From contig JBOICK010000018.1 of NCBI GenBank assembly GCA_050739895.1, positions 1 to 64,000 on the forward strand: a DNA stretch of 64,000 nt, given 5' to 3'. The stretch is from Stenotrophobium sp050739895 (GTDB taxonomy: Bacteria; Pseudomonadota; Gammaproteobacteria; Nevskiales; Nevskiaceae). A program made the translations under genes and the position numbers. This document shows, one piece after another, positions 35,687 to 43,147 of this stretch (its first letter is position 1; each line of letters starts with the position of its first letter). The notes below the pieces were generated by a model that had not been told where the DNA came from, did no database searches, and was given only the letters and a program-made list of their open reading frames with translations.

Positions 35687-36163
35687 TTAAGGGGTGCTAC
35701 AGGAAATACGTTTCATCGGGAAAATTGTGGAGGCAGGCTTGCCGCCGACGGTGCCTTCGAGTTTTTCGGTCAGCGCATCCGGCGCCGTGAATTCGTAAGT
35801 GACGCGATACGGAAACACGCTGGGATCGTCCAGGCTCTCGAACACTGCCTTGGAGCCCTGCAACTGGGTCATGCCCAGATGGTGTTCGGCGCCACCGTGG
35901 GATTGATCGATCAATTCAAAACCATCGCCGCTGGTGACGATGCGCAGGTAGTCGAAATCCCTGGTGAAACCATCGGCGACGCGACTGCCAACTCCGAGGA
36001 CGCTGTTGCCGGTGGCCGGAAGCCAATGCTCCGCGTAACTGCTGCCACCACTGGTATATCCCCAGCAACCTGTCATCCAGCCAAATGAGGTGGCACGTGG
36101 CGCATCGGCGGCAGACGCGGCGGCGGAGACAGCGAAACCCAGAATCATGATCAGCAGGCGCAT
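35687..36163 (-). CDS. DUF6265-type secreted/periplasmic protein
   Basis: 158 residues. Signal peptide (LLIMILGFAVSAAASAADA). Body FGWMTGCWGYTSGGSSYAEH with GNSVLGVGSRV, the DUF6265 pattern. Ribosome site GAGGAG is at about 36170-36175, only 8 bp from AT-core element 3, so its promoter must lie in or across that element. 27 bp upstream of the acyl-CoA dehydrogenase gene, same direction. Function unknown. Confidence 0.68.
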   Translation of the reverse strand: MRLLIMILGFAVSAAASAADAPRATSFGWMTGCWGYTSGGSSYAEHWLPATGNSVLGVGSRVADGFTRDFDYLRIVTSGDGFELIDQSHGGAEHHLGMTQLQGSKAVFESLDDPSVFPYRVTYEFTAPDALTEKLEGTVGGKPASTIFPMKRISCSTP

Positions 36164-36182
36164 GGTTTTCTCCTCGAATAGA

Positions 36183-36294
36183 TCATCCGCTATTACAGTT
36201 CTGGCCGTGCAATATGTTTTAATATATTAAATATATATAAAATAAATTAATATAATAAAACAAAATAATGCAGCCCATGCAACACAGCGGGTGC
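36183..36294 (+). repeat. 112-bp AT-core inverted-end element, copy 3
   Basis: CCGCT at 36187, AGCGGG at 36286. Core 36209-36268 nearly all A/T. Inner arms TGTTTTA (36215) and TAAAACA (36256) pair perfectly, in contrast to TGTTATT/AATAACA of copies 2 and 4. Left part GTGCAATATGTT is shared with copy 2. Lies in a divergent gap between the DUF6265 gene and the Sel1 gene, so it overlaps a promoter region. Confidence 0.85.
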
Positions 36295-36426
36295 CGATTT
36301 TAACGTGCTTTGGACAGCCGGATGCTGCAATAACCAATAGCGTGCAAGGACATTGGAATATTGTGGGTCGCCCGGCAGGCGCCTAGACTGCTCCTCGTTC
36401 TACATCAATACCCACGGAGAAGATTT

Positions 36427-37038
36427 ATGACTGCAATACGCGCAGTGCTGATCGGGGTCTTCTTGCTGTTCGTGTCAGTGGCGTTCGCGGCTGATCTCAA
36501 CAAGGGAATTCAGGCGTTTCATCTCGGAGACTATGCGGCCGCCCAGGCCGAATTCCGGCCGCTGGCGGTGCAGGGAAATGCGCAGGCCCAATTCAATCTC
36601 GGCGTCATTTACGACAAGGGTCTGGGTGTGCAGCAGGATGATGCCGAGGCCGCGCAATGGTTCCGCGAGTCCGCCGGGCAGGGCGACGCCAACGCCCAGT
36701 ACGCTCTCGGCGTGCTTTACGCCGACGGCCGCGGCGTGGCGCAAGATGATGCCGCTGCCGTGCAGTGGTATCGCAAGGCCGCCGCGCAGGGCTCGGCGCT
36801 CGCCCAGAACAATCTCGGCACAATCTACGAGTTCGGCAAAGGCGTGACGCAGGATTACGCCAAGGCTTATGCGCTGTTCAACCTCTCGGCATCGATCGAC
36901 GCCACGGACGACAACAAGGCAACAGCGGCTCGTGTGCATGTCATGCGCTTGATGACTCCGGCGCAGATCACGGCCGGGCAGGCATTGACCCTGGAAATGC
37001 AGAAAGTCGGCGTGCTCCAAGCACTGGATGCGCAATAG
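36427..37038 (+). CDS. Sel1-repeat periplasmic protein
   Basis: 203 residues from the Met at 36427 (ribosome site CGGAGA). Signal peptide (VLIGVFLLFVSVAFAAD). Four Sel1-type repeats of ~36 residues (AQFNLGVIYDKGLGVQQDDA; AQYALGVLYADGRGVAQDDA; AQNNLGTIYEFGKGVTQDYA). Sel1 solenoids mediate protein contacts; partner unknown. Confidence 0.83.
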   Translation: MTAIRAVLIGVFLLFVSVAFAADLNKGIQAFHLGDYAAAQAEFRPLAVQGNAQAQFNLGVIYDKGLGVQQDDAEAAQWFRESAGQGDANAQYALGVLYADGRGVAQDDAAAVQWYRKAAAQGSALAQNNLGTIYEFGKGVTQDYAKAYALFNLSASIDATDDNKATAARVHVMRLMTPAQITAGQALTLEMQKVGVLQALDAQ

Positions 37039-37101
37039 CCGGACGAAGATTGCGCGTGTTCACGGGTTAGCATTGAGTCTGCATCCTGACAGGCCTTGTG
37101 C

Positions 37102-38007
37102 TCAATCGCGGAAGCGGCGACTAAGGTCGGCGTAAGCATCCACCCGCCGATCGCGCAAAAACGGCCACCAGCGCCGCACGTGCTCGGAGCGGGCAAGGTC
37201 CACGTCGACCAGCAGCACATCCTCGCGCTCGCCGGCCTGGGCGAGAATTTCACCCTGCGGGCCTGCGACGAAACTATGGCCCCAGAATTGTGAACCGGCA
37301 GTCTGCCCGGTGGGATCAGCCTCGAAGCCGACGCGGTTGGCGACCAGCACCGGCAGGCCGTTGGCGACCGCATGCGAGCGCTGGATCGTGACCCAGGCGT
37401 CGCGCTGGCGGGCCTGTTCGTCGGGCGCGTCCGCCGGGTTCCAGCCGATGGCGGTGGGATACAGCAGCAGTTCGGCGCCGGCCAGCGCCATCAGGCGCGC
37501 GGCTTCTGGATACCACTGGTCCCAGCACACCAGCACGCCGAGTTTGCCGACGCTGGTCTGTATCGGCGTGAATCCACCGCCTGCGGCTGAACCGGCGTCG
37601 CCGGGGGTGAAATAGAATTTTTCGTAGTAGCCGGGATCGTCCGGGATGTGCATCTTGCGATAGGTGCCGGCGAGCGAGCCGTCACGCTCCAGCACCACCG
37701 CGGTGTTGTGATACAGGCCGGGCGCGCGCTTCTCGAACAGCGAGCCGACGATAACGATGCCCAGCGACTTCGCCAGCTTGCCCAGCCACTGCGTTGACGG
37801 ACCGGGAATGGTCTCGGCCAGATCGAACAGTTCCGTGCTTTCATGCTGGCAGAAATACAGCGAGGTATGCAGTTCCTGCAGCAGCACCAGTTGCGCGCCG
37901 CCGGCATGCGCTGCGCGGATGCCGTCTTCGGACATTTGCAAATTGAGTTTGCGGTCGGCGGTACAGGGCTGCTGTACCAGCGCGGCGCGGAGCGTGTGTG
38001 GTTTCAT
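37102..38007 (-). CDS. aguB: N-carbamoylputrescine amidase
   Basis: 301 residues from the Met at 38007, which overlaps the aguA stop. Nitrilase-superfamily triad: Glu in LVLLQELHTSLYF, Lys in YRKMHIPDDPGYYEKFYF, Cys in VLVCWDQWYPEAARL. The GYYEKFYFTPGD segment is typical of AguB. Converts N-carbamoylputrescine to putrescine, CO2 and ammonia. With aguA it forms the agmatine route to putrescine; the arginine decarboxylase is not in the window. Confidence 0.9.
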   Translation of the reverse strand: MKPHTLRAALVQQPCTADRKLNLQMSEDGIRAAHAGGAQLVLLQELHTSLYFCQHESTELFDLAETIPGPSTQWLGKLAKSLGIVIVGSLFEKRAPGLYHNTAVVLERDGSLAGTYRKMHIPDDPGYYEKFYFTPGDAGSAAGGGFTPIQTSVGKLGVLVCWDQWYPEAARLMALAGAELLLYPTAIGWNPADAPDEQARQRDAWVTIQRSHAVANGLPVLVANRVGFEADPTGQTAGSQFWGHSFVAGPQGEILAQAGEREDVLLVDVDLARSEHVRRWWPFLRDRRVDAYADLSRRFRD

Positions 38008-39035
38008 GGCGTTTGCGGTATCTGCATGGTGACGCAATGGAGGCTCCCATACTGGTTGATCAGCGCGCGGCAATCAATGCCGATGACCTCGCGGTCAGGA
38101 AAGCAGGGGCGCAGGCGCTCCAGCGCAATCGCATCGTTGCGTGCATCGCCGTAGATCGGTACCAGCACCGCGCCGTTGAGAATCAGGAAGTTCGGATAAC
38201 CCGCCGGCAGGCGCTTGCCGTCCTCGTCGTGAATCGCAGCGGGCAGCGGCAGCGGCACCAGCGTGTAGGGTTGGCCGTTGGTCTGGCGCAGCGCCTGTAA
38301 CTCCTGCTCCAGCGCTTTGAGGTCGTCGTAATGCTCATCGCTGCGATCATCGCAGGCCTGGTAAGCAATGGTGTGTGCATCACAGAAGCGGGCGATTGTG
38401 TCGATGTGGCCGTCGGTGTCGTCGCCGATCAGGTCGCCATGCTTGAGCCACAGCACGCGGCTCAGGCCGAACCAGTTCGTGAGTTGTTGTTCAATCTGCG
38501 CTTTGCTGAACTGCGGATTCCGCGTAGTCGCGAGCAGGCAGCGCTCGGTGGTCAGCAGGGTGCCGAGCCCGTCGCTTTCGATGCCGCCGCCTTCAAGCAC
38601 GAACTCCAGTGTTTCTACCGGCCCCGGCCACACGTTTTGAGCCGCGAGCTTACGGGTGATCTGGGTGTCCAGTGATGCGTCGAACTTGTTGCCCCAGCCG
38701 TTGAAGACGAAATCCAGATGCACCAGCTTGCCGTTGCGAAGTACCGTGACCGGCCCATGGTCGCGTGCCCAGACATCGTTGCTCGGCACTTGATAAATCC
38801 GCAGGCGCGAGGCGATGGCGCCCGCGTCTACTAGCCGCTGTTTGAGTGTGGCCGGTTCGAGGCCGTAGCCGACAATGACATCTTCGTGCCGGCTGATGGC
38901 GACGGCGATTTCAATGAAGTTGCGCTCGACCGCGTCGAACTGGCGCGCGAAGTCGCCTTCGGCGCGCGGCCAGGTGAGTTGCACGGCCGACTGCGGCGCC
39001 CATTCGGCGGGAAGCTGTAGGGTCTGATTCGACAT
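38004..39035 (-). CDS. aguA: Agmatine deiminase
   Basis: 343 residues. PAD-type fold motifs: ARDHGPVTVLRNG, VLEGGGIESDGLGTLLT, GDDTDGHIDTIARF, and the catalytic Cys near the C-terminus (GSLHCVTMQ). Converts agmatine to N-carbamoylputrescine and ammonia. Overlaps aguB by 4 bp, so they are co-transcribed. Terminator hairpin separates it from the gene upstream on the same strand. Confidence 0.92.
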   Translation of the reverse strand: MSNQTLQLPAEWAPQSAVQLTWPRAEGDFARQFDAVERNFIEIAVAISRHEDVIVGYGLEPATLKQRLVDAGAIASRLRIYQVPSNDVWARDHGPVTVLRNGKLVHLDFVFNGWGNKFDASLDTQITRKLAAQNVWPGPVETLEFVLEGGGIESDGLGTLLTTERCLLATTRNPQFSKAQIEQQLTNWFGLSRVLWLKHGDLIGDDTDGHIDTIARFCDAHTIAYQACDDRSDEHYDDLKALEQELQALRQTNGQPYTLVPLPLPAAIHDEDGKRLPAGYPNFLILNGAVLVPIYGDARNDAIALERLRPCFPDREVIGIDCRALINQYGSLHCVTMQIPQTP

Positions 39036-39046
39036 TCCTGTTCTCA

Positions 39047-39080
39047 GCGGTGAAACGAAAACGGGGCGCCTGCGCGCCCC
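39047..39080 (-). terminator. Intrinsic terminator downstream of the 39109-39468 gene
   Basis: On the minus strand GGGGCGC and GCGCCCC form a stem, followed by GTTTTCGTTT. It ends the transcript of the small hypothetical gene just before aguA begins. Confidence 0.6.
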
Positions 39081-39108
39081 GGAAGTTGTAGTGCGTGCAG
39101 GTGCGCGG

Positions 39109-39468
39109 TCAGGGCGGCGGTGTGCGCAATCCCTGTGTGGTCTGCACCGGCGTCAGGTGCCCGGGTACGACGGCATCGATGACGACGCTTTTTTCAAAAA
39201 ACACCGCAAACTGCGGATAGTCCCAGCGCGTGATGGCCGGATGCCTGGGCTCATGTCCGCCGACCGCCGCGTGTCTGACCGAGGGCTCGCCGAACTCCCT
39301 GAGCACTTCGGCCATGTGTGCGCCGCGCTGCGGCAGCACTGCGGGAAGCGGTTTGGCATCGGTCGCCGTGTCTGGTGTTGTGTCTGGCGGCGGCAAGTTC
39401 AATTGATCCGCGCGCGCTACGCCGACCACGGCCAGCGCCAGTATCGTCACGTATAAAATCTTGGGCAT
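39109..39468 (-). CDS. Small periplasmic hypothetical protein
   Basis: 119 residues from the Met at 39468. Signal peptide (ILYVTILALAVVGVARAD). Body MAEVLREFGEPSVRHAAVGG and ITRWDYPQFAVFFEKSVVID. This HAAVGG...ITRWDYP...FE pattern is a small family common in gammaproteobacteria; the name phosphodiesterase sometimes attached to it is not supported by any visible catalytic motif. An earlier Met (39558) lacks a signal peptide at the right place. Confidence 0.65.
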   Translation of the reverse strand: MPKILYVTILALAVVGVARADQLNLPPPDTTPDTATDAKPLPAVLPQRGAHMAEVLREFGEPSVRHAAVGGHEPRHPAITRWDYPQFAVFFEKSVVIDAVVPGHLTPVQTTQGLRTPPP

Positions 39469-39532
39469 ATCGCGGTCCCCGATGGCTGCGCGGACTATAG
39501 CACTGGTGCCCTCTGGCAAAAAAGCGGCGCAG

Positions 39533-40714
39533 CTATCGCGCTGCTTGCAAATCTCCAATCATGGCCGACAGGAAACGCGTTGCCTCGCCGCCGGTGACGG
39601 CGCGGTGATCGAAGGTGATCGACAGCGGCAACACGCGGCTGATTTTGATTTCGCCGTTGATCGGAACCACTGCATCGCGCGTCGCTCCGGCGGCGATGAT
39701 CGCGACCGTCGGCGGCACGATCACCGGCGTCGCATATTTGCCGCCGAACTTGCCGAAGTTTGAAAGCGTGATGGTATAACCGCGCAGTTCCTCCGGCGGT
39801 ACCGTGCGGCTTTTGGTCGCAGCTTTCATTTTTTCGAGGCCCGCGCGCAGCGAGGCTTCGTCGCGGCTGGCGACATCCTGTAGCACTACCACGAACAATC
39901 CTTCCGGTGTGTCCACCGCCATGCCGAGGTGGACTTTGTCGAGCAGGCGGCGGCCGATCTCGACATGATCAAACCAGGCATTGAGCGCCGGCTCGGCCTT
40001 GCAGCCGGCGACGATCGCGCGGATCAGGCGCAGCGTCATGTCCTGCTTGCTGTTGTGCCAGGCGTGCAGCACAGCGTCGTCGGTGACGGTAGTGTGCATC
40101 ACTTCATCGCGCGACTGCGACATGGTCTGCGCCATCGCCTTGCGCGCGCCGCGCAGTTTTTCCAGCGGCCCGACTTCAGTCAGCACTTTATGCACGCGCT
40201 GCACGTCGTTGGCGGTGACCATGCCGTCGGGTCCGGTCGGCGTGATGATGGTGAGGTCGACGTTGAGGCGATGGGCGAGGGCGCGCACCGCCGGCGTGAC
40301 CTTGAGGCCGGCGGCGGTGCCAACGCTGGTAGCTTTTTCGGCGACCACTTCATTGCCCTGCTTCATCGCGCCGACGACGACACCGGTGTCGCGAATCGGG
40401 GCAGCTTTTTCCCTCTCCCCTTGCGGGAGAGGCGGCGAGGCACGCTCGTCGGGGAGAGGGGTGTGAGCCGCAGGCGAATCTTCTCCTTCAAAAGTAACGA
40501 GCGGTTTGCCGACCTCGACAGTGTCGCCGGATTTGCCGTGCAGCTTGAGAATTTTCCCAGCCAGCGGACTCGGCACCTCGACCACCGCCTTGGCGGTTTC
40601 CACCGACACCAGCGGCTGGTCGATCTTGACCGTGTCGCCTTCCTGCACATGCCATTCGCGGATGTCGGCTTCTTGTAGCCCTTCGCCTAGATCAGGTAAT
40701 TTGAAGATGCTCAT
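39533..40714 (-). CDS. 2-oxo acid dehydrogenase E2 (dihydrolipoamide acyltransferase)
   Basis: 393 residues. Lipoyl domain with the lipoylated Lys in VETAKAVVEV (~residue 42), a linker (~80-110), a peripheral subunit-binding domain (TPAVRALAHRLNVDL...VTANDVQRV), and a catalytic domain ending FDHRAVTGGEATRF. The usual HRxxDG has Thr where Asp is standard (HRAVTGG). Transfers acyl groups to CoA in the complex encoded with the E1 genes. The linker is partly encoded by a CCCTCTCCCC hairpin repeat. Substrate may be pyruvate or branched-chain 2-oxo acids. Confidence 0.88.
   Translation of the reverse strand: MSIFKLPDLGEGLQEADIREWHVQEGDTVKIDQPLVSVETAKAVVEVPSPLAGKILKLHGKSGDTVEVGKPLVTFEGEDSPAAHTPLPDERASPPLPQGEREKAAPIRDTGVVVGAMKQGNEVVAEKATSVGTAAGLKVTPAVRALAHRLNVDLTIITPTGPDGMVTANDVQRVHKVLTEVGPLEKLRGARKAMAQTMSQSRDEVMHTTVTDDAVLHAWHNSKQDMTLRLIRAIVAGCKAEPALNAWFDHVEIGRRLLDKVHLGMAVDTPEGLFVVVLQDVASRDEASLRAGLEKMKAATKSRTVPPEELRGYTITLSNFGKFGGKYATPVIVPPTVAIIAAGATRDAVVPINGEIKISRVLPLSITFDHRAVTGGEATRFLSAMIGDLQAAR
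40411..40461. repeat. CCCTCTCCCC-type hairpin repeat within the E2 linker coding region
   Basis: CCCTCTCCCC followed by GCGGGAGAGG at 40411-40432, with a further GGGGAGAGGGG at 40451-40461. On the coding strand this makes the linker read PLPDERASPPLPQGERE. The same hairpin type occurs at 40739. Such PLPQGER-like peptides are known products of dispersed intergenic repeats in proteobacteria. Confidence 0.6.
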
Positions 40715-40738
40715 GCTCGCAGTTCCTCAGTTTTTATT

Positions 40739-40765
40739 CCCTCTCCCCGCAAGCGGGGGAGAGGG
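40739..40765. repeat. CCCTCTCCCC-type hairpin repeat between E1 beta and E2 genes
   Basis: CCCTCTCCCCGC and GCGGGGGAGAGGG form a nearly perfect ~11-bp stem with a 2-base loop. It lies in the 60-bp gap downstream of the E1 beta stop and could stabilise or modulate the polycistronic mRNA (inference). Confidence 0.7.
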
Positions 40766-40774
40766 AGACAAGAA

Positions 40775-41761
40775 TTATTTCGGTGCGATCTCAAACACCT
40801 TGCGCACCTCGCGCAGGATGCGTTCGATGTCCGGGATATATGCCAGTTCCTGCTTGGCCAGCGGCATGATGGTGTCGTAGCCGGAGGCGCGCATCACCGG
40901 CGCGAACAGGGTCAGCAAGCCGTGTTCGGCGATGTTGGCGGCGATCTCGCTGGCCCAGCCGCCGGCACGCGGCGCTTCCTGCACGATCACGCAGCGGCCG
41001 GTCTTGGCGATGCTGGCGAGGATGGTGTCGATGTCGAGCGGCTTGAGCGTGGCGACATCGATCAGTTCAGCGGAGATGCCCTGCCCGGCGAGCGCGTCGG
41101 CGGCGAGGCGGGTGTCGTGCATCATCGCGCCCCAGCTGATCAGCGTGACATCGCTGCCCTCGCGGTCGATGAAGCAGCTGTCCAGCGGCAGGGCTTCGCC
41201 GTTGTCTTCAACCGGCTGCTTGAATAAGCGGTAGCAGCGTGTCGGTTCGAGAAAAATCACCGGGTCGGGATCGCGGATCGCCGCCAGCAGCAGGCCGTAG
41301 GCGCGCGCCGGAGTGGAGGGGCAGACCACGCGGATGCCGGGCATTTGAGCAAAGGTCGTCTCCAGCGATTCCGAGTGATGCTCCGGGGCGTGGATGCCGC
41401 CGCCGTTGGGCGCGCGGATCACCAGCGGGCAGGACAGGCGGCCGCGCGTGCGGTTGCGATAGCGTGTCGCGTGATTGACGATCTGGTCCACACATGGGTA
41501 CATGAAGCCGCTGAACTGGATTTCCGCGACCGGCTTGATGCCCTGAGTGGACAGGCCGATCGCCATCGCCGCGACCAGTGTTTCCGCCAGCGGCGTGTCG
41601 ATCACGCGATCGGCGCCGAACTTGTCGAGCAGGCCGACGGTGGCACGGAACACGCCGCCGTTGCGGCCGATGTCCTCGCCGAGCACAACCACGTCGGCAT
41701 CGCGCGCCATCTCGGAATGCAGGGCGAGGTTGATTGCCTCGATCAGTGCGAGATTGGCCAT
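40775..41761 (-). CDS. 2-oxo acid dehydrogenase E1 beta subunit
   Basis: 328 residues from the Met at 41761 (MANLALIEAINLALHSEM), whose ATG overlaps the E1 alpha stop by one base. VVVLGEDIGRNGGVF, TPLAETLVAAMAIGLSTQG, NGGGIHAPEHHSES and ATLKPLDIDTI are E1 beta signatures. It forms the alpha2beta2 heterotetramer with the neighbouring E1 alpha and thiamine diphosphate. An earlier Met at 41812 would overlap E1 alpha by 52 bases. Confidence 0.9.
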   Translation of the reverse strand: MANLALIEAINLALHSEMARDADVVVLGEDIGRNGGVFRATVGLLDKFGADRVIDTPLAETLVAAMAIGLSTQGIKPVAEIQFSGFMYPCVDQIVNHATRYRNRTRGRLSCPLVIRAPNGGGIHAPEHHSESLETTFAQMPGIRVVCPSTPARAYGLLLAAIRDPDPVIFLEPTRCYRLFKQPVEDNGEALPLDSCFIDREGSDVTLISWGAMMHDTRLAADALAGQGISAELIDVATLKPLDIDTILASIAKTGRCVIVQEAPRAGGWASEIAANIAEHGLLTLFAPVMRASGYDTIMPLAKQELAYIPDIERILREVRKVFEIAPK

Positions 41762-42873
41762 CAGTGGTGTCCGGATTTGGGCTGCATGGACATCACTTCG
41801 TTGCGCTGCCATTCATATTGGCGCGGCAGTTTTGCATAGAGCGAATCGAACATCGCGGTCGGCGTGTCGGCGGCGATATTGAGGAAAGTCTTGGCCGCGG
41901 CTTCGGCCCTGGCGCTGCCCTCGGTATTGAGTTGCGCTTCGTCGTCGGCGCTCCACAGCTTCTGCGCTTCGAGATAGGCCTTGAGGCGCCTGATCGGACA
42001 GCGCTCCCACGCGGCCTTGACCTCGGCCTCGTCGCGGTAGCGCCGCGCATCGTCGGCGGTGGTGTGATCGTGCAGGCGGTAGGTGATGGCCTCGACCAGC
42101 GTCGGTCCGCCGCCGCTGAGGGCGCGCGCGATGGCGCGCTCCAGTACAAAGCGCGTGGCGATGACATCGTTGCCGTCCACCTGCTCGCCGCTCATGCCAC
42201 CGGCGATGGCCTTCTGCGCCAGCGTCTGCGCACCGGTCTGGCGTGCGCGCGGCAGCGAGATCGCCCATTGATTATTGGAAACCAGGAACACGATCGGCAG
42301 GTTCCAGACTTTCGCCGAACTGATCGCCTCGTAGAAATCGCCCTTGCTGGTGGCGCCGTCGCCGCAGGAGGCGAGCACCACGCGCGATTGTTTGCGCAGC
42401 TTGAACGCATAGGCCACGCCGATGCTGTGCGGCACGTGCGTGGCGATCGGTACCGAGAACGGGAAATCGTGATATGAGGGCGTGCCTTCCGGGAAGCACA
42501 TGCCGCGCTCGTCGCCGCCCCAGTAGAGCAGCACGTTTTCCATCGGCACGCCGCGCAGGAAATTGGCGGCGTACTCGCGATAGGCCGGGATGTAGACATC
42601 GTCGGCGTCCAGCGCCATGCCGATGGCGGTGCCGACTGCTTCCTGGCCGAGACAGGCGGCGTAGGTGCCGAGCTGGCCGGTGCGCTGCAGCGCCACCGCC
42701 TTCTTGTCGAACAGGCGCGTGCTGACCATGGTCCGGTACATCGCGCGCAGTTGTTCGGGGTCGCGCGCAAAATCGGGCAGCGGCGCCAGCAGTGTGCCGT
42801 CGGCCTCGAGATAACGCGTCAGCTTGATTTCAAAACTGGCGACTGCTGTGACTGCGGGGTTGTCGCTGTTCAC
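41761..42873 (-). CDS. pdhA: 2-oxo acid dehydrogenase E1 alpha subunit (pyruvate/branched-chain type)
   Basis: 370 residues. Thiamine diphosphate motif CGDGATSKGDFYEAISSAKV...NN (GDG...N), phosphorylation-loop-like YRLHDHTTADDARRYR, and the family N-terminus QRTGQLGTYAACLGQEAVGT. First gene of an E1 alpha-E1 beta-E2 operon with 1-bp overlap to E1 beta. The sequence is closest in look to the heterotetrameric pdhA type, but branched-chain specificity cannot be ruled out. A hairpin (42900-42918) and AT-core element 4 lie upstream. Confidence 0.88.
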   Translation of the reverse strand: MNSDNPAVTAVASFEIKLTRYLEADGTLLAPLPDFARDPEQLRAMYRTMVSTRLFDKKAVALQRTGQLGTYAACLGQEAVGTAIGMALDADDVYIPAYREYAANFLRGVPMENVLLYWGGDERGMCFPEGTPSYHDFPFSVPIATHVPHSIGVAYAFKLRKQSRVVLASCGDGATSKGDFYEAISSAKVWNLPIVFLVSNNQWAISLPRARQTGAQTLAQKAIAGGMSGEQVDGNDVIATRFVLERAIARALSGGGPTLVEAITYRLHDHTTADDARRYRDEAEVKAAWERCPIRRLKAYLEAQKLWSADDEAQLNTEGSARAEAAAKTFLNIAADTPTAMFDSLYAKLPRQYEWQRNEVMSMQPKSGHH

Positions 42874-42982
42874 GCTCGCTCCTGGATTGATTCGTTCGCG
42901 GCCCGCGTGTGCCGGGCCTTTATGGAATTCAGTCTACGGATGCGGCGTGAGTGCAGATAGCCGGATATTTCCTCATGCGGGG

Positions 42983-43094
42983 CGACCCGCTATGCCGCAT
43001 CGGCTTGCTGAGTGTGTTATTAATTATTTAATAAATAATAAAATATATTATAAATAATAACAATTCTTCGCGGTTAAACGACGACAGCGGGTGA
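42983..43094 (+). repeat. 112-bp AT-core inverted-end element, copy 4
   Basis: CCGCT at 42987, AGCGGG at 43086. Inner arms TGTTATT (43015) and AATAACA (43056) pair perfectly; ATAATAACAATTCT is identical in copy 2. A small hairpin GCCG-CAT-CGGC is present in the left GC flank. It lies in the divergent gap between the E1 alpha gene (start 42873) and the lolC-like gene (start 43148). The lolC promoter must therefore overlap it. Confidence 0.85.
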
Positions 43095-43147
43095 GGTTTT
43101 CGACGCGCCCGGCGAACGATTTCCGCTGCTATGGTCTAATGCGCGCC

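Noticed and set aside
36183..36294. AT-core elements as simple promoters or terminators
   Set aside because: They occur in convergent, tandem and divergent gaps and keep a fixed length and inverted ends, which such sites do not need.
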